Source: Holophagales bacterium | GTDB lineage: Bacteria > Acidobacteriota > Thermoanaerobaculia > UBA5066 | DNA length: 64,000 nt | Assembly: GCA_016716705.1 (NCBI GenBank) | Contig: JADJVF010000005.1 | Coordinates: forward strand, 124,001 to 188,000 | Direction of reading: 5' to 3' | Part shown: positions 23,699-33,593 of the stretch, piece by piece | Position numbering within the stretch: the stretch's first letter is position 1 | How the letters are laid out: each line of letters opens with the position of its first letter | Translations under genes and position numbers: made by a program | The notes under the pieces: model-generated | Seen by the model: only the letters and a program-made list of their open reading frames with translations | What the model was told of the DNA's origin: nothing | Databases searched by the model: none

Positions 23699-24129
23699 GG
23701 CGCGCCCTCGAGGTGGGAGAAGGAGAGGAAATGGCCGCTGGCGCCTCTGGCGAGCCGCTCGACGACGGGCCGGTCGGCCGGCAGCAGCGGGAGCCGCGAG
23801 GCCTCCTCCGGCGTCGTCCAGCGAACCTCTGCGACGCCGAGGGGCGAGGGCTCTCCGCGGAGCAGGCGGACGAGGTACACGAGGAGAGTGACGTGCCGGC
23901 CGTTCGGGGCGCCCGAGACGAACGTCAGGGGCTCGCAGGTCTCCACGCGGACCCCGAGCTCCTCGCGCCACTCCCTCGCGAGCGCCGCCTCCGGCGTCTC
24001 GCCCGTCTCGACCTTCCCGCCCGGAAGCTCCCAGAAGCCCGCGAGGGGGTCTCCGTCCGGGCGACGGGTCAGCAGGAGGAGGCCGTCGCGGACGAAGGCT
24101 CCGGCGACGACGAGGAGCGTCCCGCTCAT
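23695..24129 (-). CDS. NUDIX hydrolase, MutT-like
   Basis: The 144-residue protein contains a complete Nudix box: GGKVETGETPEAALAREW followed by REELGV, preceded by FWELPG. The size and the RRPDGDPLAGFWELPGG context resemble MutT-type (d)NTP pyrophosphatases that sanitise oxidised nucleotides. The start ATG 24129 overlaps the queG stop as ATGA, and its stop overlaps the CBS gene start as GTGA. The exact substrate is not predictable. Confidence 0.88.
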   Translation of the reverse strand: MSGTLLVVAGAFVRDGLLLLTRRPDGDPLAGFWELPGGKVETGETPEAALAREWREELGVRVETCEPLTFVSGAPNGRHVTLLVYLVRLLRGEPSPLGVAEVRWTTPEEASRLPLLPADRPVVERLARGASGHFLSFSHLEGAP

Positions 24130-25100
24130 CCGGCCGTCCTCGCGAGCGCCGCACGGGCGTTTCGCCGGAGCCCTGCGGGAGTCGCGCGCCTCACGGCGGA
24201 GCGGCCGAACCGCGCCTCGAAGGCCGCGTCGTCGAGCGAGGCGGCTTCGACCGGGTCGATCGAGGCGGGCGGTTCCTCGACGGGCTCGCTCCAGCGAGGA
24301 GCCGAGTTGTACGGGCAGACGTCCTGGCAGTCGTCGCATCCGAAGAGGCGACCGTCCAGCCACGACTCTTCCTCGGGTGTGAAGGGGGATCGCTTCTCGA
24401 TCGTCAGGTAGGAAAGGCAGCGCCGCGCGTCGACGGCTCGCGGCGCGAGGATCGCCGAGGTGGGGCAGGAGTCGATGCAGGCCCGGCAGCCTCCGCACTT
24501 TTCCCACGTCCCGTCCACCGCCGTCGCGGTCGGCGAGAGGGCAAGGTCGGTCAGGACCTCGCCGAGGACGACGTGCGAGCCGACGCCCGGAACGATGAGC
24601 ATCCCGTTCTTCCCCACGAAGCCGAGGCCGGCGCGGACGGCCCACTCCCGCTCGAGGACCGGAGCGGTGTCGACGCAGACGCGAAAGTGCGATCCCGCCG
24701 GAGCCATTCGCCGGAGCGACGAGACGACGGCCTTCAGGTCGCGCCGGACGGCGTCGTGGTAGTCCTCGCCGCGGGCGTAGCGCGCGACGTTTCCGGCGCC
24801 GCCGGGCGCCACCTCTCGGGCGACGCAGAGCGCGGCCTTCGCGTGGGGGAGGATCGAGTCCAGGCTCCGCCGCGCCTCCGAATCCCTTTCGAGAAACGTC
24901 ATCTCGCCGTGGAAGCCGCGGTCGAGGAAGGCCCGGAAGCCGGCCCACCCCTCCGCCAGGGGCCCCGCGGCGACTCCGGCCGCGACGAAGCCCTGGTCGA
25001 GCGCGGCGCGGACCGCGCGGCGCGAGAGGTCGACGGGATCGTCCGGGAGGGGCGCCGGCGGAAACCGGGGCCCCGTCCGCCGGGAACGGAAGCCGGGCAT
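24126..25100 (-). CDS. queG: epoxyqueuosine reductase QueG
   Basis: About 324 residues from ATG 25100; upstream in-frame starts exist but extend into the divergent promoter region. It has the cobalamin-binding N-terminal region (SHFRVCVDTAPVLEREWAVRAG, GFVGKNGMLI) and two [4Fe-4S] clusters (CGGCRACIDSCPTSAI and CDDCQDVCPYN). These identify the enzyme that reduces epoxyqueuosine to queuosine in tRNA. It is the first gene of a five-gene minus-strand operon with overlapping starts and stops. Confidence 0.93.
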   Translation of the reverse strand: MPGFRSRRTGPRFPPAPLPDDPVDLSRRAVRAALDQGFVAAGVAAGPLAEGWAGFRAFLDRGFHGEMTFLERDSEARRSLDSILPHAKAALCVAREVAPGGAGNVARYARGEDYHDAVRRDLKAVVSSLRRMAPAGSHFRVCVDTAPVLEREWAVRAGLGFVGKNGMLIVPGVGSHVVLGEVLTDLALSPTATAVDGTWEKCGGCRACIDSCPTSAILAPRAVDARRCLSYLTIEKRSPFTPEEESWLDGRLFGCDDCQDVCPYNSAPRWSEPVEEPPASIDPVEAASLDDAAFEARFGRSAVRRATPAGLRRNARAALARTAG

Positions 25101-25161
25101 CCACGCGAGTCTAGCAACGGCACCGCTATCATTCCCGACGGTTCCCGGTCGAGGAGTCGTC

Positions 25162-26262
25162 ATGTCCGACAGCACCGCGTCCCGCATCTACCCGATCGCA
25201 GTCTTCCTGCTCGTCGCGCTCGGAGTCGGCTCGCTCGCCGTGAAGACCCTGGCACCGTTCGGAACGGCCTTCGCGTGGGCGATTGTCCTGACCGTCGGCT
25301 TCACGGGCCCCTGGCGCTTCGTGGAGCAGAGGATGCAGCGCCGTCGGGGTCTCGCGGCCCTCCTCGTCACGCTCGCCATCGGTCTCCTCGTCCTCCTGCC
25401 GGCGGCCTCCCTTGCGGGCGTCCTCGTGAACGAAGCGATCGGGGCCGTCTCCGGCGCCTCGACCGCGCTGGCGGCGCAGCACGTCTCGGGGGTCGAGGAC
25501 GTCCTGCGTATCCCGGTCGTGCACCGGGCGCTCCTGTGGGTGGAGGCGAAAACCGGCGTCACGTCAAACGAGCTCCTTGCAAGCTCGAGGGAGCTCGCGA
25601 CCGGTCTCTCCGGCCTCCTCGCGAGGTTTTCCGGCGGACTCGTGAAAGGATTCTTCGACGCGGTCATTTCCTTCCTGATGACGCTCTTCCTCCTCTTTTT
25701 CATGCTGCGCGACGGCCGGGAGATCGTGCGGGCGGTCCTCGACCTGGTCCCGCTCGAGGAGGATCGCAGGGTTGCCGTTCTCTCCTCGCTCCGGGGAATG
25801 CTCCAGTCGATCTTCCGGGGGTCTCTCCTCTGCGCACTGATCCAGGGGGCGACCGGAGGTATCGGTTGGGCGATCGCGGGCCTCCCTTCGCCGTTCCTCG
25901 CCGGGGCGGCGATGGCCGTCCTCTCTCTCCTGCCGATCGGAGGGACGGCGCTCGTATGGGCGCCCGGAGCGATCGCCTGCTGGCTCCAGGGGCGGCCCGG
26001 CATGGCGCTCTTCCTCGCGATCTGGGGCATCGTCGTCGTCTCCACGCTGGCGGACAACGTCCTCAAGCCGCTCCTGATAGGCGGAACGACCGAGCTCTCC
26101 ACTCTCGTCGTCTTCCTCGGCGTCTTCGGCGGCCTCGGCGCCTTCGGGCTCCTCGGCCTCTTCATCGGGCCGATGGTCCTCGCCTTCTCCCTGACGCTCG
26201 TCGAGATCCTTCGCGAGTCGGTCCGCCGGAACCCCCAGGCTCCGGCCGCAGCCGCCGGCTGA
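25162..26262 (+). CDS. AI-2E family transporter
   Basis: The 366-residue polytopic membrane protein has about eight hydrophobic segments and the family's C-terminal pattern (ADNVLKPLLIGG, VFLGVFGGLGAFGLLGLFIGP). The start ATG 25162 has GAGGAG nine bases upstream. Family members have been linked to autoinducer-2 export, sodium/proton exchange or other small molecules; the substrate here is unknown. A TATCAT hexamer at 25127-25132 may be its -10. It is divergent from queG and convergent with the lipoprotein gene 16 bases away. Confidence 0.9.
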   Translation: MSDSTASRIYPIAVFLLVALGVGSLAVKTLAPFGTAFAWAIVLTVGFTGPWRFVEQRMQRRRGLAALLVTLAIGLLVLLPAASLAGVLVNEAIGAVSGASTALAAQHVSGVEDVLRIPVVHRALLWVEAKTGVTSNELLASSRELATGLSGLLARFSGGLVKGFFDAVISFLMTLFLLFFMLRDGREIVRAVLDLVPLEEDRRVAVLSSLRGMLQSIFRGSLLCALIQGATGGIGWAIAGLPSPFLAGAAMAVLSLLPIGGTALVWAPGAIACWLQGRPGMALFLAIWGIVVVSTLADNVLKPLLIGGTTELSTLVVFLGVFGGLGAFGLLGLFIGPMVLAFSLTLVEILRESVRRNPQAPAAAAG

Positions 26263-26278
26263 CCGGCGGTCTTCCCGC

Positions 26279-27433
26279 TCAGGGGACCCAGTCGGCCACG
26301 AAGACGTTCGTCTCGTTCGGCTTCCCGTTGTGGCGGTTCGAGCAGAACGCGATCCGCTTGCCGTCGGGCGAGAACATCGGGAACCCGTCGAACGTGGGGT
26401 TGTAGGTGATCCGTTCGAGGTCGGTCCCGTCCACGTCGACGGCGAAGATGTCGAAGTCGCGGCCGTTCGGGTCGGCGAGATTCGAGACGTAGAGGAGCCT
26501 CTCGTGGCTGCCGGGGAAGAAATAGGGCGCGAAGCTCGCGACGCCGTTGTTCGTCACCTGCCGGTCCCCCGAGCCGTCGGACCGCATGACGTGGATCTCG
26601 AGCCGGCTGGGCCTCACGAGGCTGCGGTCCAGGAGCGACTTGAACGCTTCGACGGCCTTCGGCGAATCGGGGCGCGACGCCCGGTAGACGATCCACTCCC
26701 CGTCGTCGCTGAAGAACGCCCCGCCATCGTACCCGGGGGTCCGGGTGAGCCGCCTCACGTCGCCGCCGTCGGCGTTCATCGAGTAGAGCTCGAGATCGCC
26801 GTCCCTCACGGACGTGAAGACGATCCGCTTGCCGTCCCTGGAGATGGTGGCCTCGGCGTCGTATCCCGGTGCCACCGTGAGTCGCCGCAGGTCCGATCCG
26901 TCGGACCTGGCGGAGAAGATGTCGTAGTCGGAATAGAGAGCCCAGGTGTAGCCCTGGGACATGTCGGGCGGAGGGGGGCACTCGCGTCCGCCGACGTGGG
27001 TCGAGGCGTAGAGGATCCTCTCCCCGCCGGGAAAGAAATAGGCGCAGGTCGTCCGTCCCTTGCCGGTCGAGACGAGTCGCGGCTCGCCGGGCGACTCGAC
27101 GTCGACGACGAAGATCTGGTCGCAGCGGTAGGGGGGGCGCGTCGACTGGAAGATGAGCTTCCTGCCGTCCGCCGACCAGTACGCCTCGGCATTCTCGCCG
27201 CCGAACGTCAGCTGGCGGACGTTCGCGAGGTGCCTCTCGCCGGGCCACTGGACGGCGGTCAGCGTCCCCTCGTACGGGTTCGTCCGCCGGGCCGGAGCGG
27301 CCTCCGCGGCCTGCGCCGCCGGGGCGACTGCGTCCGTCGACGGCGAGCGCGACGAGTCGCAGGAAGAGAGGCACGGGGCGAGGCCGAGGAAGACGACGGC
27401 GTGAAGGAGGCGGCGGAGAGCGTCGCGGGTCAT
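26279..27433 (-). CDS. TolB-like beta-propeller lipoprotein
   Basis: The 384-residue protein has a lipoprotein signal peptide ending in the lipobox LSSC (about residue 25). At least five PD40/WD40-like TolB repeats follow (SADGRKLIFQS, SRDGKRIVFTS, SDDGEWIVYRAS, FPGSHERLLYVSN, SPDGKRIAFCSN). It would be anchored to a membrane facing the periplasm. Unlike TolB it has no N-terminal TolB domain and no tol genes nearby, so a sensor or binding role is only a guess. It is divergent from the methyltransferase gene with a shared AT-rich island at 27444-27452. Confidence 0.82.
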   Translation of the reverse strand: MTRDALRRLLHAVVFLGLAPCLSSCDSSRSPSTDAVAPAAQAAEAAPARRTNPYEGTLTAVQWPGERHLANVRQLTFGGENAEAYWSADGRKLIFQSTRPPYRCDQIFVVDVESPGEPRLVSTGKGRTTCAYFFPGGERILYASTHVGGRECPPPPDMSQGYTWALYSDYDIFSARSDGSDLRRLTVAPGYDAEATISRDGKRIVFTSVRDGDLELYSMNADGGDVRRLTRTPGYDGGAFFSDDGEWIVYRASRPDSPKAVEAFKSLLDRSLVRPSRLEIHVMRSDGSGDRQVTNNGVASFAPYFFPGSHERLLYVSNLADPNGRDFDIFAVDVDGTDLERITYNPTFDGFPMFSPDGKRIAFCSNRHNGKPNETNVFVADWVP

Positions 27434-27456
27434 GTTCGGGCCGTAATATAAGGCGG

Positions 27457-28993
27457 ATGACGAACGACCGACGCGGCGACGCGGCGGGCCTCGCGCGCGA
27501 GCTCGCCGCGCAGCTCGCCGCGCTTGCGACCCCCGAGCCGAACTCACCCGCCGGATCCCGCCCGCGGCTTCGCGCTGGTGCGGGCGGCAGCGCGAGCCTC
27601 GCCGGACCCCGGGCCATCCTCGAGAACGCCTCCCGGTTCGTCCAGCCGTCCCTGCCGGCGGACGCCCGGTTCCGGAGCATGAAGGAGCTTGCCCTTCGAG
27701 CCCTCCGGATCGTCACGCGCGACCAGGGGGTCTTCAACTCGGCGGTCCACGAGGCGCTCCGGACGTCTCTCCTCGAGATCGAGGCCGCCCTGGGCGGCCT
27801 CGCCGCGGAGCACCAGGCGAGGGTCCGCGAGCTGGAGGAAGAAGTCGAGGTGAGGCACCGCGGGCTCAGGGAAGGGCTCGAGGCCAGCGACCGGAGCCTG
27901 AAAGACGAGGCCGAGACGCAGCGGGCACGGCTCGAAGAGGTGCGCCTCGCGCTCCTGTCGGCCCTCGACGAACGGGACGAAGAGCTGCGTGCCGCTCTTG
28001 CCGACGAGACGAAGTCGGTGGCTGGCGCGGTGGAGCGCGAGGCGAATGCCCGCGAGAGCCTCGGCCAGGTGCTGCTCGGCAGCCAGAGGAGGCTCGATCT
28101 TCTCGAGAGCCGTTCGGACTCGGCCGGGGGACGGCTGGACGAAGCCTCGTCGCGCCTGTCCGCGGCCGAGGAGCGGCTCGAGAGGCTGCGGCTCGACCTG
28201 TCGAAGGCGACGGAGGAGCTTCGCGGGGCCCGGCTCGAGTGGACGACGCTCAGAACCGAGCTGAGGTCCGGCTCCGGCCTCGCGGCTCCGGCGGAACGGG
28301 GCGAGACGTTCGCGCCGGAGACGCGTTCGGCGGCCGACCCGCTCTCGGCCGGTCTCTACGCCGACTTCGAGCGGACGTTCCGGGGGGCCGAGGACGAGAT
28401 CCGGGCCCGGCAGGAAGGAGACGTCTCCCTCTTCCTCGGGACGCGGCACCCGGTCGTCGACCTCGGCTGCGGGCGGGGCGAGTTCCTCGAGGCGCTCGCG
28501 GCCCGGGGCCTCGCGGGACGGGGCTGCGACACGAACCCGGTCATGGTCGCCCGTTGCCGGCAGAAGGGGCTCGCGGTCGACGAGACCGACCTCTATTCCT
28601 GGCTCCGCGCGCAACCCGAAGGTTCGCTCGGCGGCGTCACGGCGTACCAGGTCGTGGAGCACCTCCCGGCCGACGCCCTCCTGCCGCTCGTGGAGCTCGC
28701 CGTCTCGCGCCTGGCGACCGGTGGCCGGCTCCTTCCTCGAGACGGTGAACGCCGAGTCGGTCTACGCCATGAAGTGGTTCTGGATGGACCTGACGCACGT
28801 GAGGCCCGTTCCCGGGCCGTCGCTCGGCAGGCTGATGGAGGCGTGCGGTCTTCGGGAGGTGACGATCGCCCTGCGCTCCCCGGTCCCGCGCGAGGTGACG
28901 GGCGGGACGCTCGACGCCTCCGACCCGCTCGTCGCCGCTCTCGCCCGGCTCGTCTTCGCCCCGCAGGACGTCGCGGTCACGGGCGTGAAGTAG
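27457..28993 (+). CDS. coiled-coil SAM-dependent methyltransferase of polysaccharide synthesis (frameshift)
   Basis: About 512 residues after correction. Residues 90-270 form a long heptad-rich coiled coil (repeated LEE, ARL and EERLERLRLDL units). Residues 320-512 are a class I methyltransferase (motif I VVDLGCGRGEFLEAL; post-motif YQVVEHL). The frame shifts near 28731-28738; removing one base joins LATGGRL to LETVNAESVYAMKWFWMD. A coiled coil attached to a methyltransferase recalls enzymes that cap or methylate O-antigen-type glycans and measure chain length. The next two genes are glycosyltransferases, abutting or overlapping. A TAATAT hexamer eight bases before the ATG suggests a leaderless start. 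Confidence 0.8.
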
Positions 28994-30032
28994 ATGGCGA
29001 ACATCCTCGTCTGCACCGCTCAGGTGCCCTTCGCGTCCGGAGGCGCCGAGCGTCACGCCGCGGGCCTGGTCCGCGAGCTGAAGGCCCGGGGGCACCGGGT
29101 GGATCTCGTCCAGCTCCCGTTCAAGTGGTACCCGCGCGAGGAGATCCTCCTCTCGGCGATGTCGTGGCGTCTCGTCGACGTCACGGAGGCCGACGGCGTG
29201 AAGGTCGACCTCGTCATCCCGATGAAGTTTCCGTCGTACCTCGTGAGGCACCCGAACAAGGTCGTCTGGCTCATCCACCAGTTCCGGCAGGCCTACGACC
29301 GGTTCGGCACCGACCAGAGCGACTTCACCGCGGGGCCCGAGGACACGCGCTGGCGCGAGCTGATCGCCGAGGCCGACGCCACGGGCCTCGGCGAGGCGCG
29401 GAAGATCTTCACGAACGCGAAGAACACGGCCGACCGGCTGATGCGTTTCAACGGGATCGAGGCGGAGGCGCTCTACCACCCGCCGCCGCTCGCGGGCCGC
29501 TACCGCGACGACGGGCCCGGCCCCTACGGTCTCGTCGTCGGCCGGCTCGACGCGTGGAAGAGGATGGACCTCGCCATCGAGGGGGCCGCCGCGGGACGCT
29601 TCCCGCTCGTCATCGCCGGCGCGGGGCCGGACGAGGAGCGGCTTCGAAAGGTGGCGGCGCGCACGGGCGCGAACGTCGATTTCCGCGGCGCCGTTTCCGA
29701 CGAGGAGCTCCTCTCGCTCTACGCCGGCTGCGGCGCCGTCCTCTTCACCCCGGCCGACGAGGACTACGGGTACATCGCCCTCGAGGCCTTCCTCTCGAAG
29801 AAGGCCGGTCGTGACGTGCACGGATTCCGGCGGCCCGCTCGAGTTCGTCCTCGACGGCGAGACCGGACGCGTCACGCCGCCCGACGGCGCGGCCGTCGGT
29901 GCCGCGGCGGCGGAGCTCCTCGCCGCACCGGCCGTGGCGCACGCGATGGGGGAGCGAGGGCTCGAATCGATCCGCGGCATTTCGTGGGAAGGGGTCGTCA
30001 CCGCGCTCCTTCGCGCGGGCGGCCTGTCGTGA
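28994..30032 (+). CDS. glycosyltransferase family 4 protein (frameshift)
   Basis: The gene starts at ATG 28994 immediately after the preceding stop; about 346 residues after correction. The N-terminal Rossmann-like half has PFASGGAERHAAGLVRELKARGH. The C-terminal GT-B half has VVGRLDAWKRMDLAI, VIAGAGPDEERL and the nucleotide-sugar-binding TPADEDYGYIALEA. The frame breaks at the GG of 29803-29804; one base fewer restores SKKPVVTCTDSGGPLEF. It probably adds a sugar to a lipid-linked or cell-surface glycan. The stop overlaps the next start as GTGA. Confidence 0.85.
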
Positions 30033-31239
30033 CCGCCGCCCCTTTCGGTTTCGTCAGCCCGCTCCCTCCCGTCCGGTCCGGGATCGCCGACTACGCGGCC
30101 GACATCCTGCCGGCGCTTCGCGCCGAGGTGGAGCTCGAGACGTACGAGCCGTCCGGGGCGCGGCGCGCCTTCGCCGCGGGGCACCGGGCCGTCCTCCTTC
30201 ACGTCGGCAACGACCCGATGCACCTCCCGACGGTGGAGGCGCTCCGGGAGACGCGCGGCAGGGCGCTCGGGGAGCGCGCTCTCTCGGGCCAGAGGGTTCC
30301 CGTCTGGGACCTTGCGCCGTGGGAGTGGCCTATGTCGACGGGTGTCGCCGCCGACGCCTCGGCCGTCATCGTCCACTCGAGGATCGTCCGCGGGGCGCTC
30401 CTCAGGGAACGGCCGGGCCTTCCCGCGTTCGAGATCCCTCTCGCCGTCCCACCGGCGCCCGGCTACGAGCGGGCCGAGGCCCGGATCGCCCTCGGCCTCC
30501 CGCTCGACCGCGTCGTCGCCGCGACCCTCGGCATCGTGACGCCCGCCAAGAGGATCGGAAAGCTCCTCGAGGGGCTGGCGCTGATCCCGCCGGAAGGGCG
30601 GCCCCTCCTCGTCGTGGGGAGGCGGTCGCGGCCGGGGATCCTCTCGTCGGGCCGTCCGCGCTCGTGGCCTCGAGGAAGACGTTCGCTTCACCGGCTACCT
30701 TTCGGACGAGGATTTCTGGCGGCTCGCCCGGGCGGCGGACGTGGCGGTCAACCTCAGGTTTCCCACCGTGGGGGAGACGTCGGCCGCAGTCTGCCGCCTC
30801 GCCGGTTCCGGCCTTCCGGTCGTCGTGAGCGACGTCGGCTGGTTCCGCGAGCTGCCCGACACCTTCGCGTCGAAGATCCCGGTGGGGGAGGGAGAGGTCG
30901 AGTCCATCGCCGCCGCTCTCGGTGCGCTCACGGCGGACCAGGCGCTGCGAGAGGCGCAGGCCGCCGCCGGGCGCGCGTGGGGCCGGACCCGACACCGGAA
31001 AGAATCGCGGCGCGGGCCCGCGCCTGTCTTCCGCCTGGTGGCGGACAGGGCGGACGGCGTCCTGCGCTCTCCGGGCGGCGGTGGCGAGCGAGGCGGCGGC
31101 CGTCGGGATCGGTCGGAGCGGGAGCGTCCGGCTCACGGGAGCGCGGACCCGACGGGCTCGTCCTCGGAGCGCTCGGGGCGCGGGGCGCCGGGGTCCTCCC
31201 GCCGCCGTTCACTCCAGGTCGAGGCGGTCGGAAGCCTGA
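30029..31239 (+). CDS. second family 4 glycosyltransferase, damaged by several indels
   Basis: The gene starts at GTG 30029 (GTGA overlap). Frame pieces that align as one GT-B protein are: FVSPLPPVRSGIADYAADIL; PLAVPPAPGYERAEARIALGL with GIVTPAKRIGKLLEGL; then, after single-base losses near 30616-30619 and 30648-30651, EDVRFTGYLSDEDFW and VNLRFPTVGETSA. A further frame change is likely near 30990 (TPERIAARARACL). The end is uncertain; 31239 is the first stop in that frame. The stretch around residues 75-100, where an acceptor loop (usually HD-rich) is expected, seems abnormally short. It belongs to the methyltransferase-glycosyltransferase operon. Confidence 0.6.
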
Positions 31240-31574
31240 AGAGCGTCGGCGGTTCGGCCGGCTCCCCGGCGAGGCCAGCGAGAGAGACCGGGCCAGGACC
31301 GGAGGTCGTCGAGGGGAACGCCGAAGAAGTCCGGCGGACCGTCCGCGAGCTTCTCGAGCGAAAGGGCGAGGAGGCGGCCCGCGGGGCCGGGGCGCCCCTT
31401 TTCGAGGTGAACGCAGGCCGCCGCGAGCTGGATCAGGCCCTGCAGGTGCCGGCGCCGGATGCCCTCGGAGACGAGCCAGACCGCCTCCCACTTCTCGTGA
31501 GCCTCGAAGAAGCGTCCCTCGCGGAAATCGCAGCCAGCCCGCGCGACGCCGCGGCGGCGACGGAAGGGGAGCGG
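31209..31574 (-). CDS. DUF309 domain protein without a standard start codon
   Basis: Reading the minus strand from just after the thioredoxin-like stop (TGA 31577-31575) to TGA 31211-31209 gives 121 residues in the same frame. The sequence CDFREGRFFEAHEKWEAVW, then RRHLQGLIQLAAACVHLEKG and PPDFFGVPLDDL, is a clear DUF309 domain (a small all-helical fold of unknown function). No ATG, GTG or TTG occurs before the domain, so the true start is either an unusual codon or hidden by an indel around 31560-31575. The gene is therefore easy to miss. Its 3' end overlaps the convergent glycosyltransferase reading frame by about 30 bases. Confidence 0.7.
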   Translation of the reverse strand, partial: PLPFRRRRGVARAGCDFREGRFFEAHEKWEAVWLVSEGIRRRHLQGLIQLAAACVHLEKGRPGPAGRLLALSLEKLADGPPDFFGVPLDDLRSWPGLSRWPRRGAGRTADALQASDRLDLE

Positions 31575-32025
31575 TCAGGCCCTTCCGGAAGGGCCGAGGA
31601 TGGTCTGCAGCATCTCGGCGGCGTCGACGTACCCGTCGATCCGCTTCACGACGCTTCCGGAGCCGTCTACGAAGAGGACCGTCGGGTAGCCCTGGACGTC
31701 GTAGCGCCGGGCGACCGTCTCGCCCCCCTTCTCGGCGTTGATGCGGACTGCGACGAGGCCCCGGGACGCTTCGGCCACCTTCGCGTCGCCGAAAACCTCC
31801 CGGTCGAGCTTCTTGCACCAGCCGCACCAGTCCGTGTAGACGTCGACGAGAAGGAGCCGCTTCTCGCTCCGGGCGCGGGCGAGCGCCTCGTCGAAGGTTC
31901 CGGAGGCGAAGGTGATGCCGGGTCCGGACGCGCGGGATCCATCCGCTCCTTCCTCGGGGCGGGAGCAGGCCGTCATCGGCAGGCAGCGAGATCAGGGCGA
32001 TGGCGAGAAGTCGGGTCGAGCGCAT
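31575..32025 (-). CDS. thioredoxin-fold lipoprotein (frameshift in the signal peptide)
   Basis: The core (from ATG 31976) reads LLLVDVYTDWCGWCKKLDREVF, a thioredoxin-like WCxxC active site, followed by NAEKGGETVARRYDVQGYPTVLFVD with the cis-proline. Upstream in another frame lies MRSTRLLAIALISLP, a signal peptide. A one-base change near 31977-31984 would fuse the two and create the lipobox LMTAC. So the mature protein is probably a periplasm-facing disulfide reductase or isomerase of the thioredoxin_7 type. The start ATG 32025 has GGGGA upstream; ATG 32040 is the alternative. Neighbours are a HAD hydrolase upstream and DUF309 downstream. Confidence 0.75.
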
Positions 32026-32042
32026 CTGGAAATTCCCCATGG

Positions 32043-32699
32043 TCAGCATAGTCGAACGGTTCGAGAGACCCGGGAATTCCCCTCCGGAGCCGGGGGCGCC
32101 GCAAGCAGCCCTCGCTCGCCGAGGCCCGCGGCGAACGAGCCAGCTCCTCGGACGACGAAACCCGGTATCCCCCGGGCGGCCGCCGCCGTTACGAGCTCCG
32201 GTCGATCGTCGGCGTAGAGGCACTCGCCGGGCTCGCACTCTGCCGCTTCGAGTGCGGCGTCCCAGAACTCGCTTTCCGGCTTGACGGCGCCGACGCGGAA
32301 GGAGAGGACGAGGGCGTCGAAGTGTTCGCCGGGGTCGAAGAGCCGGAGGACCCCGTCCCAGTGGAGCACGTTCGTGTTCGACACGAGGACCCGCCGGACT
32401 CCCGGACGGACACGGGCCAGGGTCGCGATGGCGTCCGGAAGCGGGTGAAAGATGTCCCGCCAGGCGCCGGTCCAGACGTCGTCCGGGAGGCGCGGCAGGC
32501 CCGCCCTCTCCTCGCACGCGCGAAAGAACTCCGGCGGGGAAAGACGTCCGCGGTCGAACGCCGCCTCGAGGTCACCGAAAAGCACCGGACGGAGGCGGCC
32601 GGCCGATGTGCCGGTCGCCTCCGCGATGCGGTCGCACGTGACCTGGTGGTCGAAACCGACGAGGACCTTGCCGAGGTCGACGAGGACCGCCCGGATCAC
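32043..32699 (-). CDS. HAD-superfamily hydrolase
   Basis: The 218-residue protein starts at GTG 32699 in a GTGA overlap with the preceding gene. HAD motifs: VDLGKVL (nucleophile Asp at residue 8), VLVSNTN, VGAVKPESEFW and YADDRPELV. The cap region between residues 15 and 85 is helical, as in the YihX/epoxide-hydrolase-like subgroup. The residue two after the nucleophile is Gly rather than Asp, which is normal for that subgroup. A small-molecule phosphatase is likely; the substrate is unknown. Confidence 0.82.
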   Translation of the reverse strand: MIRAVLVDLGKVLVGFDHQVTCDRIAEATGTSAGRLRPVLFGDLEAAFDRGRLSPPEFFRACEERAGLPRLPDDVWTGAWRDIFHPLPDAIATLARVRPGVRRVLVSNTNVLHWDGVLRLFDPGEHFDALVLSFRVGAVKPESEFWDAALEAAECEPGECLYADDRPELVTAAAARGIPGFVVRGAGSFAAGLGERGLLAAPPAPEGNSRVSRTVRLC

Positions 32700-33510
32700 G
32701 GCCTCATGGCCTGGGCGGGGATCAGGTAGGGGTCTCCGGATTTCTTGTCCGTCACCGTTGCGTAGCCGAGGATGCGTGCGCCGTTGTCGAGGTTGACGAA
32801 CATGTTGAGCCGGTACGGCCCTCCCGCCGGGGGCTGGAAGGAGGCGAACTCGCTTCCGAAGACGTCATTGAGCTGCGTCAGGGAGAACGGCTTCACCTTG
32901 TAGGTCCGTGTCCCGTAGATGGTCCCCATCGCGTCCACGAGCTGGACACCCGCTTCCAGCTCGACGCCGGACGGGTTCATGACGACGGCGTTCGTCCGGA
33001 GGTTGGCGTCGTTCGTCAGCCCGGTGACGTAGAGGTCGCCGAAGACCGAGTCGTCGAAGCCGAGCGCGTTGCGATAAGGCTGCCCCGGCGAGTACTGGCC
33101 GTACGTCCCCGGCGTGGCGCCGGCCACGTTGTACGTGTTGCTCGTCACCATCACGGGGTACGTGGCGCGAACCTCGAGGAGGCCGAACGTCTCTGTTTTC
33201 CCGAAGGTCTCTTCAGGATGTCTGGCAGCGAAACGGACTCGCGGGGCCTCACAGGAGGATCGATCCGGAAGCCCTCGAGGCTCGTGCCGTCTACGCCAGC
33301 GGGAGTGAAGTAGAGGACGACCTCGTTGTCCAGGGTGGTCTCGGGGCTGAAGATCCAGACGTCGGTTCGCCAGGAGCCTGTTGCCCCCTCGATGTCCGCG
33401 ACCGGCAGGTAGGAGACGGTCGAGGCGATCGAGTCCGCTGCGGGCGGGCAGGCGCCGAGAGCGGCGAAAACGAGAAACGCGGCGGCAAGGGTCGAAACTT
33501 TCCGGCTCAT
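32696..33510 (-). CDS. secreted protein of unknown function (frameshift)
   Basis: About 271 residues after correction. The start ATG 33510 follows GGAGGAAAAG, and a signal peptide (residues 1-25, AALGAC) could be a lipobox. One base is missing near 33208-33214; adding it joins SLPDILK to ETFGKTETFGLLEVRATYPV. The mature part is beta-rich and contains two similar blocks (WRTDVWIFSPETTLDNEVVLYF and NLRTNAVVMNPSGVELEAGVQL), suggesting two related beta-sandwich domains of the kind seen in Acidobacteria surface proteins. I do not recognise a family. It is followed in an overlapping manner by the HAD gene. Confidence 0.65.
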
Positions 33511-33593
33511 CTTTTCCTCCAGCCCTTCGGGCCGTCCCTAGTTTCGCAAACGTTCTGCCATTGGTGCGTCTCCCCGGGGGGACGACGGAAAAG

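Noticed and set aside
22152..25104. Long minus-strand frames extending the CBS, NUDIX and QueG genes upstream.
   Set aside because: The extensions overlap neighbouring conserved genes; the overlap starts ATGA/GTGA give the right lengths.
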